Source: Cryptomeria japonica (lineage: Eukaryota > Streptophyta > Pinopsida > Cupressales > Cupressaceae). Taken from it: a stretch of DNA of 64,000 bases. Positions 34,947 to 47,400 of this stretch are shown here, piece by piece. The stretch is from assembly GCF_030272615.1 (NCBI RefSeq), contig NC_081406.1, positions 397,318,439-397,382,438 on the forward strand, read 5' to 3'. Both the position numbers and the translations under genes were made by a program. Each line of letters begins with the position of its first letter. The first letter of the stretch is position 1. The notes under the pieces are model-generated. The model ran no database searches. It was not told the DNA's origin and saw nothing but the letters and a program-made list of their open reading frames with translations.

Positions 34947-35740
34947 ACTGTCGTTGATTTTATTTTCATCAAATCATGTTTATTTTATAGTGGGTTGGAG
35001 TACTTGGCATTTAGTCATTCCCACTTAGGTCATTCCGCTCACACTAATTGTAAAGGCTTTAAGATTTTTTAAGCTCCTCGGGAGGTCAGGCCTGCTAAAG
35101 ATGTACAAATCTCAAGCAACGAAAAAGCCTCAAGGGTCTGGATTTTTTATTGTCTAGAAAAAGACAAGACCATACTCTCCTACCTTTCAGAATCTTCTAA
35201 AAATATGAAAGACAGATTTGTTCATTAACCAGATAGCAAGTTAGGTGCCTAAAAATTGATTGAAAGAATACATGATATTTGGTCGATTCTCCTCAGGCAA
35301 CCTGCAAAGACAACGAATCAGTAGTAATATTGTCTTTGTGCGACAAGCGTTCTACAAAAATTGATTAGGCTATGAAAAATTCTAAGATAGACAGATAAAC
35401 AACCAGGGTCAATCTTTAGAATAATCAATTTGAACAGAAAACCAAAATCATGAAATTTGCTTTTTGTTTTTTTGCCTTTTTAACTAGAAAAATATAGAGT
35501 TGTACGATAGAGTTTACCAGATCGTATGATACAAGATTCATTCTTGTACGATATAGATTTCTATTTTGTATGACACCTACAGTTTGTCATTTCAGCTTGT
35601 GGGAAATGTCGCATGAGATGACATAGAGACTATACGGACGAAAATCCGAAAAGTAAAAAATCTAAAAAATAACAAAAATTAAAAAGTTAGTCTTGGAGGC
35701 CAAAAAATGTAGTCTTCTGCCCTACGGTGGGTGCCAGAGA
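34947..35740 (-). other. Tat leader unit 5, inverted and truncated
   Basis: About 0.8 kb of the leader on the opposite strand, starting at the word corresponding to cgacagtgct and running to the complement of the primer site (35719-35737, gtgggtgccagaga side). No gene. Confidence 0.75.
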
Positions 35741-36871
35741 TGTGTGTGTGAAAAAGGGTCTCTAGATGAAAGCACAACACTTCAATTAAGTCATTACATG
35801 TATGGTTAGACAGATATAAGCATGAATAATAAAACCATAACAAATCGACTAATTGCCTTCTAAAATATGTGAGTATAAGATTGCTCTCAAATTTTTATAA
35901 GCAATACTAGTGACTAGACTACACCAAGATGAAGGATTTAATCTATATGAGAATGATATTAAGCTAAAATGGATGCAAGATGGATGAATAATTCAAGCAA
36001 TATGGATTCAAGCAATATGAGTAAACTAAATATGGATGCAAATAATCTAAAAAAACACAATATATTCAATAACTCCAAAGCAAAAATCAATGTAATAATA
36101 ATCTCCAAGCGTGTTCTCAAAAATCTTTGGGGTAAATTGGATGAGAGCTGAAGGCTGAATTTATAGAGAATTACAAGAGAGATGATGAAAAAGCTCAATT
36201 TAGGATTAATTGAAATAATTGAGAAATCATGTTCAGTTAACCTTGAGATAGATTCCAATTATAGTTTTATTGAAATGCATTTAAATAAGAAGTTCACGTT
36301 GCATTAGAAAATAATATTAAATTAATTCCATGCATTTGTGATAAAAATAGATAATTCTTTGATTTATTCAAGAAAAGAGTCTTTTCAATGCAACTAAACT
36401 TCTTTTTCTCAAAAGCTTTGAGTTCCAATTTTAGAGAATAATTCAATAATTCAATTAATTGCTCTTCTGATTTCAAGTTCTGAATTTAGAAAAATAAATA
36501 ATATCTCAAGTTTGATTTCTCTCTCAATTCAATTCTTTTATTGTATTTTCAATTCAACTCTTGCTTTGTAATTAATTCCTCTTTTGTAATAAATTAATTC
36601 CTTTTTTGCATGATTAAATGGCAAATTTATTAATTAATTAAATATGCTAGGATATTTAATAAATTAAAATAGGATAATTGATCAAAATGACATTCTTGGA
36701 ATGATTCAATTAATTAAATTAATATTGAGTAATCGATTTGCCATGTGACATTTGATGATTAAAGAATTAATAATGTTCTCAAGATTGATTTAATTGCCTT
36801 TGGTTAGGACCTTGGTGATGTTGTCGAGATTAGGGGCCCATGGTTTAGATGACCAAATTTAGGGTATTACG
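35741..36871 (-). repeat. LTR 5, inverted
   Basis: A full-length LTR on the minus strand (about 1131 bp). It is the closest relative of LTR 1 in the window and shares ggttaactgaacatg and tttgatcaatt. It starts CGTAATACCC after an inverted leader, the same leader/LTR junction as at 34013/34014. Confidence 0.88.
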
Positions 36872-38416
36872 TATGACACAGGATTTAACTTCAGACGACA
36901 GACTGCTAGGTTTCGTACGACAGAGGATTGAGCTCAGACAACAAATTATTAGTTTCATACGACACAAGATATGGTGCAGGGCGATAAATGATCAGATTTG
37001 TACGACTGTTCATAGGGCAGAGACAAAAATTTTGAGTTTTTTGATAGCTGAGTATGACCAATTCTGAGATGGACTAATTTTTAACTAGGATAGACTAGTT
37101 TTGGATAGAATTCTGACTTAGGATGGACTCGTTCTGACATGGACAGAGTTTTTGATCATTGAGTTGTTTCTTGTTTTCTCCAGTTTTTTGTATTTCAATT
37201 TTTGCTTCAGAGATGAAAACACAGAAAACACGTAGTATAAAAAGTAACTCCAATCACAACATGCAAGCCCTATGGAATTTGGTGAGAGAGAAGAAAACCT
37301 TTGCTTGTAGACTCAGGTACACACCCAATAGATAATTAGAATACGGGTGTTGAGTCTCACGCAATGGATTCTCAATGTCGTATTATCCGACTCCAAAAGC
37401 TAATGGGGGCACGAAATGACAAGTATCTTGGGAGAGTTACTATCTCTCTTGCACAAAGATTAGCCCCCTTTTGGAGGTGAATTGGGAAGCTTCTAAATTT
37501 AATTGGATCTAGTAAGGGGTCCATTCAGTGCATCGAGGTATAAACTCAATTAAGAGGTTTCCCAGCCTTGAAAACCAAGTTTTAATATACTGAAGGTATG
37601 GAGGGAAGTTAGTCTCCAGCACTGTCGTTGACTTGATTTTCATCAAATCACATTTTTTTTATAGTGCGTTGGAGTACTTGGCATTTAGCCATTCCCACTT
37701 AGGTCATTCCCCTCACACCAACTGTAAAGGCTTTAAGACTTTTTAAGCTCCTCGGGAGGGTAGGCCTGCTAAAGATGTACAAATCTCAAACAAAGAAAAA
37801 GTCTCAAGGGTTTGGATTTTTGATTGTCTAGAAAAAGACAAGAGCATACTCTCCTACCTCTTAGAATCTTCAAGAACATGAAAGACAGATTTGTTCATTA
37901 ACCAGATACCAAGTTAGGTGCCTAAAAATGAATTGAAAGAATACATGATGTTTGGTCAATTCTCGTCAGGCAACCTGCAAAGACAACGAATTAGTATTCA
38001 TATTGTCTTTGTGCGACAAGCATATTCTTTAACAAGAATTCTACAAAAACTGATTAGGCTATTAAAAGTTCTAAGATAGACAGATAAACAACCAAGGTCA
38101 TCAGAATAATCAATTTGAATAGAAAAACAAAATCATGAAATTTGCTTTTTTGCCTTTTTAACCAGAAAAATACAGTCATATGATAGATTTTACCAGAACG
38201 TACGATACAAGATTCCATCTCATACGATACATAATTCCATTGTGTACGACACTTGTAGTTTGTCATTTCAACCTGTGGGAAATGTCGTACGAGATGACAC
38301 AAAGACTGTACAGACAAAAATCCAAAAAGTCAAAAATCTAAAAAATAACAAAAATAAAAAAGTTAGTCTTGGAGGTCAAAAAATGTAGTCTTTTGCCCCA
38401 CGGTGGGTGCTAGAGA
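36872..38416 (-). other. Tat leader unit 4, inverted
   Basis: A complete leader on the minus strand, about 1545 bp, between LTR 4 and LTR 5, with the degenerate primer site complement at about 38396-38413. No coding sequence. TCGTACGA-type motifs occur at both ends (36855-37010 and 38170-38300). Confidence 0.75.
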
Positions 38417-39556
38417 TGTTTTTGTGAAAAGGGGTCTATAGCTGAAAGTACAACACTTCAATTAAGTCATTACATGTATGGTTAGACAGATATAAGCATG
38501 AATAATAAAACCATAACAAATCGACTAATTTCCTTTTGAAAGATGCGAGTATAAGATTGCTCTCAAATTTTTACAAGCAATTCCAGTGACTAGACTACAC
38601 CAAGATGAAGGATTTAATCTATATGAGAATGATATCAAGCTAAAATGGATGCAAGATGGATGAATAATTCAAGCAATATGGATTCAAGCAATATGAGTAA
38701 ACTAAATATGGATGCAAATAATCTAAAAAAGTACAATATATTCAATGATTCCAGAGCAAAAATCAGTGTAATAATAATCTCCTAGCAACTCAAAAATATC
38801 TGGGGTGAATTGAATGAGAGTTGAAGGCTGAATTTATAGAGAACTACAAGAGAGATGATGAAAAAGATCAATTTAGGATTAATTGAAAATACTTGAGAAA
38901 TTATGTTTAGTTAACTTTGAGATAGATTCCAATTATAGTTTAATTGAAATGCATTTAAATAAGAAGTTCAAGTTGCATTCAAAAATAATATTAAATTAAT
39001 TCCATGCATTTGTGATAAAAATAGATAATTCTTTGATTTATTCAAGAAAAGAGTCTTTTCAATGCAACTGAACTTCTTTTTCTGAAAAACTTTGAGTTCC
39101 AATTTTAGAGAATAATTCAATAATTCAATTAATTGCTTTTCTGATTTCAAGTTCTAAATTCAGAAAAAGAAATAATATCTCAAATTTTATTTCTCTCTCA
39201 ATTCAATTCTTTTATTTTATTTTCAATTCAACTCTTGCTTTGTAATTAATTCCTCTTTTGTAATAAATTAATTCCTTTTTCGCATGATTAAATGGAAAAT
39301 TTATTAATTAATTAAATATGCTAGGATATTTAATAAATTAAAATAGGATAATTGATTAAAATGATATTGTTGGAATGATTCAAATAATTAAATAAATATC
39401 TAATTAATATTGAGTAATTGATTTGCCATGTGACATTTGATGATTAAAGAATTAATAATGTGCTCAAGATTGATTTAATTGCCTTTGGTTAGGACCTTGG
39501 TGATGTTGTCGAGATTAGGGGCCCATGGTTTAGATGACAATTTTTAGGGTATTACA
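38417..39556 (-). repeat. LTR 4, inverted (3' LTR of Tat copy C)
   Basis: On the minus strand it starts TGTAATACCC at 39556, directly after the purine tract caaagaggggcaaa (complement 39557-39570). That identifies it as a genuine 3' LTR. It is 1140 bp. Confidence 0.88.
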
Positions 39557-40655
39557 TTTGCCCCTCTTTGAATTAATGTGCGAGCAGTGCGTTGGTTCAA
39601 AGAATATGTTGATGTCTAGGAGATACCAGTTCTGAACTTGATTGATCACGAAGTAGATAAAGAGCAAGGTGTTTATCTTGATTCGAAGCGATGAATCTTA
39701 TTGAAGTCTGATTAAAGTGATACCGATCCCAAACTTGATTGAACTAGGAACGATAGAGAACAAAGATACCAAACTTGAACTTGATTGATCAAGAAGCAGA
39801 TCTTATTGATCTAGAACTTGATTGAACTAGACACAGCGAGCGAAGATAAAAATCAATCTTGAACTTGATTGATCAAGATACGATGAGCAAAAAATAAACT
39901 GTCCAGCTTCATTCGATGCGATGAAACTGAACACCTACTTAGATTGAGCGTGTGATCGAAGATACTCTTTAAAACCCTTGATTGAGTTTAAACGATTGAT
40001 CAGCTTGATGAAAAGTGATGTAACTGATTAATGTTAAGAGATTGATTTGGATGAAGACAAATATCAACTTGATATGAAGCGATGAAACTGATATGCCCCT
40101 AGCGACTGATTCGATTCAAATGATTGAGAGATCTCAACTTGATGTGAAGCGATGAAGGTGAGATGCCCCTTAGCAATAAGAATTTGATTAATTTTCTTTA
40201 ATTGAAAACATTTTTGCTTGACATTTGATGAAGATTTGAAAAATTTCTTGACTTTGAAGATGTGAGGTCATAAGGTCATGAGTATGCCCCCTCGGGAGTG
40301 AAATCGAAATATAACAAGGGTATATGATTATAGGCAATTTTTGAACGATTGTAATTTTTTTTTTGAGCACATATTGATTCAAGAAATTTTAAAGATTTGG
40401 CATTGATTGATAAGAAATTGAGCGCAAAGTTGATTTATAGAATAAAAATTGAATTGAGATTCAGCGTTAATTCATGAGAAATTGAGCGCAATTAGAAGAG
40501 GAATGAGCTTTTGATGAAAAATGCTAAGTGGTCCAAATTTTGGAAATTGACTAGCAATATGATCTCAGATTTTGATTTCGATCCCAAAAATGCAATCAGA
40601 ACGGGCAAATTAGCTAAGGGTGCAATTTTCATGTCCATTGGAGCAAGTTGAAAAA
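39557..40655 (-). repeat. 3' repeat zone and polypurine tract of copy C (inverted)
   Basis: No gene. The same tandem units as in A and B, read in reverse: gaacttgattgatcaag and gaagcgatgaaactga recur from about 39620 to 40160. GGGGCAT complements are at about 40095, 40165 and 40284. The zone ends at the antisense promoter. Confidence 0.7.
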
Positions 40656-40676
40656 TTAGGGTTTTGGCTATATAAG
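40656..40676 (+). promoter_or_regulatory. PMD promoter of copy C: telo-box and TATA box
   Basis: ttagggttt (40656-40664) is followed by CTATATAAG (40668-40676), 73 bp upstream of the exon-1 ATG at 40749. The same arrangement and spacing is found in A and B. Confidence 0.72.
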
Positions 40677-40748
40677 GGGTAAAAGTGTCATTTTCAATTC
40701 ATTTTAACCCTCCAAGTTTGAAAATTCAAAAAGCCTTATGCGAAGAAA

Positions 40749-40823
40749 ATGGTGGTCCCTACTCGTGAGCATTGATTCAAGTGCCATAGATGACATAATC
40801 GACCTCGACACTATGAGCTAGCG
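40749..40823 (+). pseudogene. PMD gene exon 1 (copy C)
   Basis: A 75-nt exon from ATG 40749 to 40823, directly followed by the donor GTAAGT (40824-40829). The frame in phase with exon 2 begins MVVPTREH, with stops at codons 9 and 15. Codon 9 is CGA in copy B, so it is a simple C-to-T change here. Codon 15 is TGA in all copies. Confidence 0.65.
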
Positions 40824-41279
40824 GTAAGTGATCAATCTTAAGCCTCTTTATGTTCTCAATTTTGAATTTTTTTGTTGATTTTTCAATTTTTGGCACGTTG
40901 GAAGGCAGCTTTCTCATTTTGTCGTGTGAGACAGGATCCTATCTCGTATGACAAACTGTTGAAGTTTGTTTTGTCATTTGAGGCAATTAGTTTTGTCATT
41001 CTAACCCCACCCTTCTACAACATTCATAAAAGACCATTTTGTCGTCTAGGATCTAATAATTTGTCGTATGGGGATCTTTTGTCATACGATTCCCAATCCT
41101 GACTCATATGAGTTTCTTCCCTTCTGTGTTTTGTCATTTGGGAAACAGTGAGCATTTTTGAAGGTCTAAACTTGAAATTTTGATTTTGCAATTGACGTAG
41201 TTGGATTTGCATGATGTTTTACTTCTCTTGTAGGTTTATTTGGAATGTTTTCTGATGCTTCATTGTTTGATTTTTGTAG
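40824..41279 (+). other. PMD intron of copy C with motif cluster
   Basis: A 456-bp intron with GTAAGT at its start and tgatttttgtag at its end. From about 40915 to 41110 it holds a run of TTGTCGTATGAC-like words (for example 40943, 41052, 41073) that match the leader motif. Confidence 0.65.
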
Positions 41280-41388
41280 GTTTGATTACCTCATGTTTTT
41301 TTCAGATGTGTCTGTCCACCCACCATGACATTAGTTTGATAGTTATCAGAGGTTGAGCAGGCTCATATTGATTTGTGCGGTTTGACGC
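41280..41388 (+). pseudogene. PMD exon 2, first part (copy C, split by element 2)
   Basis: It begins after the acceptor tgatttttgtag and encodes the start of the PMD frame (FFRC, then TMTLV) up to gacgc at 41384-41388. Here element 2 inserted. The uninterrupted version reads tttgacgcacc in copy B (complement near 60440). The rest of the exon resumes at 49366. Confidence 0.75.
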
Positions 41389-42548
41389 TATTACTATTTA
41401 CTAAGTTGTCATTAGTTTTATGTCTAAAGTCATTCTATATACTCTAGTCGGTTATTACTACCGAAATATTCAATCGGTTATAGAAGTTACAAGTCAGAGA
41501 GTTTAGTATACACCGAGCCATCTACCGAGTAACGTTCTATGTCTACCGAGCAGAAAAGATGGTATACCGAGTTGATACACACCGAGTGAAACGTGTTACC
41601 AGATTCATTGAACCTAGACATATGTGGGAAACATGTTACAAAGATCGAGGAACAAGGAATCGTTAACACATAGGAAATTGCACCTTAAGATTTTGTATGA
41701 TTTTGAGGACATCTATCCAATGAAGTAATTTTTATGGTTATTCATTCGATGAATCATGTTTGTAAGATCGAAGCATGAACAAGATAACTGTAATAAGAGA
41801 TCTATTTATACAACATGAATTGAGGATCAAATATGAGAGTGTGAAGCAAGACATATGTGAAAAGCAAAATCATGGGAAAGCACTGAGAGTTATGACTGTT
41901 ACAGATACACAGAGGTCATCGAGAAGGATTTCAGAGAACAGTCAAGGAACAGAGTAAACAGAAAGGTTTACCGAGTTATTTTATGGGTTACCCAGGTATG
42001 CTATAAGCAAGGTAATTTCATTTTGAGCACATAGAATCTGCTATAACATTTTAGATGTGAAGTTGCAGATATTTTGTAAGATTTTGATTGTAATATTTTG
42101 AGTTGTAAGAGAAACCTTTAACAGGGTAAAAGAATCTAACAAAGTCTATAAATTGTAAAGCCTTTAACCAGGTGCAACATTTAGAATAAGTGTTGTAAAA
42201 TCCTTTAGCAAGGTAGATCTAAAGATCTTGATACTCCTAACAGGGTAAGCTATCAGAAATAGATAAACATGTAGCTCTAACCGAGCAACCTTTATTATTG
42301 CAGTAGTGAAGTTGTGGGTGCCATCCCCACTGCAGTTTTTCTCTCTAACAAGGAGTTTCTATGTAACCAAAATATATGTGTTATGGAGTGAATCGTGTAT
42401 GATTGTTATTTATTTGTTTTAGCATTATATTATGTTTCAGAAATATTCAATTTATGCTTAATAGTAAAGTTATTGTTGAAGAAAAGACTTGAAGTACTGA
42501 TTCACCCCTCCCCTCTCAGTACATTAGCTTTCCATATTGGGCCTAACA
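41389..42548 (+). repeat. 5' LTR of element 2
   Basis: It starts tattactatttactaag (TG changed to TA) and ends gggcctaaca, 1160 bp, followed by the primer site. It is closely similar to 48184-49360. Rich in the word ACCGAG. Confidence 0.93.
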
Positions 42549-42550
42549 AT

Positions 42551-42562
42551 TGGTATCAGAGC
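42551..42562 (+). promoter_or_regulatory. Initiator-tRNA-Met primer-binding site of element 2
   Basis: TGGTATCAGAGC lies two bases after the 5' LTR, as in element 1 and in plant copia elements. Confidence 0.93.
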
Positions 42563-42610
42563 TTGATTCTTGGAAAAGGGTTTAACTGCCTAAAGAGAAA
42601 GATCTTATCA

Positions 42611-43963
42611 ATGGAAGGCTACAAACAATCTCGGAGAATTGTGAATCGTGAAAATGAATTGGATCATGCTAATCAAGTGATTGATGACATGCATAAACAA
42701 ATGCAAAGATCACTGAAAGTTAGAAGAAGATTGTCTGATGATTTGCAGGACTCTCAAGAGCTAGTGGAACAAATTGAGACATCATCTGAGAATAGTATAT
42801 CTGAAGACACTGAAGAAATGATTGGAGAATTGAAAGAAAAGAACAAAGCATTGACTGATCAACTAAAAGAAATGAAGAGAGAACATGAACATTTCAGCAC
42901 ACAGATGACTGAAAATCTTGATGCATTGAGGACATCTGAGGATAAATTAAGAGATCTAGAAAAAGAAAAACAATAGCTTGAAGCATTAGTGTCTGAAAAG
43001 AATGATGAAATCACTAGGATGATTGGAATTCAAAGTAATCTATCAAATCAATTGGGCTATGCACATCATGAAGCAAATCTGAAAGATGATGAGAACCAAG
43101 CATTGAAACTTGAACTATCAAGATTGACCGATGAACTTGAAATAGAGAAGAAATCAAAAGAAACACTAAAGAAGAGTTATGATGCATCAAAGATGTTGGA
43201 TGAGCAACTGAATACAAGAAGACCCAACAAAGATGTAGGACTCGGTTACAAAGGTAAAGACTCTACCAAGAAGGGAATCCACACTACCGAGAGAGGAGAA
43301 TCATCAAAGCAAGCTGGAAACAAGAAAAACATCAAAGGAAAGAAGCCTATTTGCAACTACTGTGGAAAACAAGGACATACTGCCAACTTGTGCCAAATTA
43401 GGAAAGGTAAGCAACCGAATGTCACTAGGTCTAATGGTTATTGTAACAATTGCAATAAGTATGGTCACACATCTAACCAATGTAGGACAAAGTTTGTTAG
43501 CAATTATCAGAAGGCAAAATTCAAAGGGTTTTGTAAAAACTGCAATAGATATGGACACAGTACCGAGAAGTGTTGGTTTAAGTAGAAGAACTATATGTGG
43601 TCTGCACACCAAGCAAATACTAGAGGCTACCGAACTCACACAGATCTTAACCAGCAGTATACTGTAGTACCATGGGATTACAATACAAGGATATAGTGTG
43701 AATGTTGTGGAAGATATGGACATATAAGTGCCAACTGCTTTATAAGGTTTGGAATGAACAACCGAAGATCATGGAGAAATCCTGGTATGACATGTTTTCA
43801 TTGTCACAAAGTTGGACACTTGGCTAGAGATTGTAGAGATCAACCTAGAGGAGATATTGTAGAAATAAAAAGCAAATTCCAAATGATTTGGAAAAAGAAG
43901 GAAATTGTGTCAAATGAAGAAAGCACCTTACCTACCAAGTTAGGTGCATCTATTCCAAATTAA
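42611..43963 (+). pseudogene. Element 2 ORF1: coiled coil plus five CCHC zinc knuckles (Gag-like, no capsid seen)
   Basis: One frame of about 450 codons, with TAG at 42974, 43583 and one near 43694. It starts MEGYKQSRRIVNRENELDHA and is coiled coil for about 200 residues (SSENSISEDTEEMIGELKEK is the counterpart of the element 1 segment SENSSSDEADMEALI). The link GLGYKGKDSTKK and GESSKQ precedes five knuckles: CNYCGKQGHTANLC, CNNCNKYGHTSNQC, CKNCNRYGHSTEKC, CECCGRYGHISANC and CFHCHKVGHLARDC, all with complete C-C-H-C sets. No capsid-type domain lies before the coil. The knuckles imply RNA binding. Confidence 0.85.
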
Positions 43964-44479
43964 TCAGTAAAGGTATGAAGGGACTGCATTCTCTCAAGGT
44001 TAAAATCTTAAACAGTTCCTATCTTATCATGTACTTAATTCAAAATCTGCATAGCTAAGATGCATTAGCAAGTTTGAAATTTTATCAAGTCTTTTGGAGC
44101 ACTAGTCAAATTGGTAAATATGGGAAGTCTGGCTACTCGATAAAATCACAAAAAGAAAGGTATGTCAGTTTAGTGGAACCAAGTGCATTTAATGTTTTTG
44201 ACCTAACTGCATGGAGCCCGGTAAGGTATAATGTGTACTTAAATATTTTTCACGATCATTTTACACTTACCAAGTTTTCAGAAAGCAGAGCGAAGCGATT
44301 CAAAGGTGATCAAATCTCTACCGAAGCAAAATTCAAGTTATTTATATCAATCACAACGCATTGTCAAGCAAGTTAACTGATCATATCAGTTGTGTTATAT
44401 TTACTAAGTGGAAAGCGTCTGCTGGTTAAAAGTTTTCAAACCCTGAGGCTTATTCGTCAGTGATTATCTGAAGTTTGAA
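43964..44479 (+). other. Spacer between ORF1 and ORF2 of element 2
   Basis: About 0.5 kb with no convincing gene. Element 1 has a spacer of similar length (448 bp). A 100-codon open stretch here (44074-44376) has no counterpart in element 1 and is not called. Confidence 0.5.
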
Positions 44480-47400
44480 ATGGCTCCTAAGATTCAGAAA
44501 CCCATTGTTGTTGAGAACATTGAGAAGCCCATACTGAAATAATCACTACCTCCCAAAGTAGCATCTGAACCAGATGATAAAACTGCATTTTCACTCATTT
44601 CGGATAGGGTTTTATTAGTTGAGGATGTTAGATTCTTCACTAAGTGTCATGTTGAGGAACTAGGTCACACTGAGATCAAGGACACGTATGATGAATTGTG
44701 TACCGATGGGAAACTGGATAGCAAGTTTGAACACATTAAAATCAAGGGATTGACCGAAGCCCTAACCTACCCGTGAGTCTTCAAACCCCAATGGGTTAAA
44801 TTTGTTTTGAGTAGAGTTCATGCCGACTTTATGTGGTTAGAGGAGCAACCATTCAAGATCACCAAGGAAATCATCCACTTGATCACCGGTTACCTTATTT
44901 TCGACCATGCCCGAGTTCAGAAAATGATTTCACAGAAAGAATTGATCACTTTAACTGGAGTTGAATCTGATTGCAGAGGTCTGAAATTGAACAATGTCAT
45001 AGATGCAGAGCTGAAGTTTGCAATTAGAGTCATAGGTTATTGTTTCTTTCAATCAGCAAGGGAAAACAGTGCACCCTGTGCTGCTGTTGATTTAGCCTAT
45101 AAAATTGTGAAGAAAGGCATGAAGATTGATCTATGCGAAGTGTTGTTGAAAAATCTGTTTGAAAATCTCAACACCATAAGGAAGCCAAAGAAGAACAACT
45201 CGACAAACATACTAAAGTTTGGATCACTCTTGGTATGCATGTTTTTCTATTTTGAGAAATTCTTTCCATCAATCGGTAATGTAGTTTGGGAGCTACACCG
45301 ACCAATCACCCATCAAATCAATGACTTCATCAAATAGCTAGGTGATAACTTCAATGATATTATGGATGATTATTTTAGCAAGTTTCAGGAAAAGATGCAT
45401 AACAGGCACAAGATCCCACCCCAGTTAGTTGAGAAGTACAAGGATAGTATATGTTTTTAAGTTGACACCGACTACTGCTATGTCAATGTCGTAGAACCAA
45501 GAACTCAATCTTTGCCACCTATGGCTTATGAGATTGATTTTGACATTACACAGCAGTAGATAGATGCTTTTCTTGCACTGCCAAGGCATGCTACCGAGAT
45601 CAGATATGGTACATATGAAGAAGTTAAGGAAAAACTCAAAATGAGCATTGTAGTACCAAAGGCTACAAGGAAAGCAACAAAAATGATTAAAGCTTTAATG
45701 GAGAAATTTGGAGAATGTTCTTCCTCCACTCCTATCAAGAGCATTCAAGACATCACCAAGGAGGAATCTGAAGCCCAAGAAGCAGCTATTACATTGAGCA
45801 CCGAGTTGCCAAAAGGGAAAATTTTGAAAAGGAAGAAACAAGATACATCACAGGTATCACCGACTCCTCCAATCAAATGCCCAAACACTAGATCATCTGC
45901 AGTGTCATCGAGCAAGAAACAAAAAATGTTACAGTTCCAAAGGTAACAAAAACTTATAAGAAGTCTACTCGGAGACTCATTTTGAATAAAGAGTCCAGTG
46001 ACACCGAATCTGAAGATAAAAATAAATTTCAGATTGTCAAGAGCAAAAAGGAAGATGTACATAGTGTTAATAATTTTTGTGCTAAGCTGAAGCAATATGG
46101 TGGATTTGGAGCATTTAGATATGTAAAATATGACTCCAGATCTGATGCAGAAAAGAGACAAATTAAAGAAGCTGTCATCTGCACTCTTCTAAAATTCTGA
46201 CTAGTCCCATTGGAAGTAACTAATTCTCTTCCAAAAGCATTGTATTTACATATTGATAATAGGTGGAAATATGCCATGGACTCAGAAAAGAAGATGAGAG
46301 AAAGAAGTCTGGTACATCTCTTTCTAGACATGTCGGTAGATGAGATAAGTGAACATCTAAAAAACTACCACACAAACTTCCTAGTCAAGCAAAGAGCCTT
46401 GAAACTGATGAATGGCCTTTATCTTGATGTAGAGAATGAGACAAAAGAAAAATGGCAAGAAATCTTTCGAATCAAGAGTACTAATGAGAAAGGTGAAGTT
46501 GAAATAGTGGATATCACTGAGCAAGATCTCGCTGAAACTATACAACCTGATGAGGATGTCATGGATACCGAGGTACAGGAACAGGAAATGATAGAAGGGA
46601 ATGCTTATGCCAAACTAGTGTCAAGTGAGTTAGTTTTGGAACAAGTCAAGTCCTATCCTCCGGTAAGTCAACATGTTTCAACCAAGACACCTCAGGATAC
46701 TGAACAAGGAAAAGAGGGTCAACAGTCTACCAAAGGGGAAGCTACTTCTCAGGCCATCAAGGAACATACTTTTCAAGCCCCTTCAAGTACTAAAAATGTT
46801 ACAACTGAGACCCCGAGCAAGGATTCACTGAAGGATACCTCTGAGGCTAAAGAAATTGATAAAAGTGTTTCCTCTACCAAGCAACCTACTGAGGGTAAAC
46901 AAGCCTCCCAAGCCATTATATTAGTTCAATCGGTGAAAGCCTCCTCCTCTAAAGAAAAGAAAATGAAAAAGCATAGTTTCAAGTTAGATTTGTCAAAACC
47001 AATTGTGTTGCCGAATGTAGACATATCCAAATTAAAAGGGAAAGCACTTATTAAATTCAGTGAACTATGCAAAGCCAAAGCCGAACAAGAGAGACAAATG
47101 GATATACAAAAGAAAAACATAGTACTTCAGAAGGTCAAAGCACTATTAACAGATATGCTACCTAAAGCTACAATGACAAAAGATGCAGCCATCCATATTC
47201 AACTGGATGAACTCCTCAATCAAATCAAGACATCTAGAGTAGACGCATCTGAATACTTGAGCAAATTGAAGGACAAAGAGCTCACTGCAAAAATGATTGA
47301 AGAGGTACAGAAAGCCATTTCTATCGATAAAGTAAAACTTGTTAAATTTATTGCTGAGTTGTCCCCTCAACTCAAGCACATTCTTTATTTATTTCAGAAA

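Noticed and set aside
44074-44376. A 100-codon open frame between ORF1 and ORF2 of element 2
   Set aside because: No counterpart in the equivalent spacer of element 1 and no recognisable motif.
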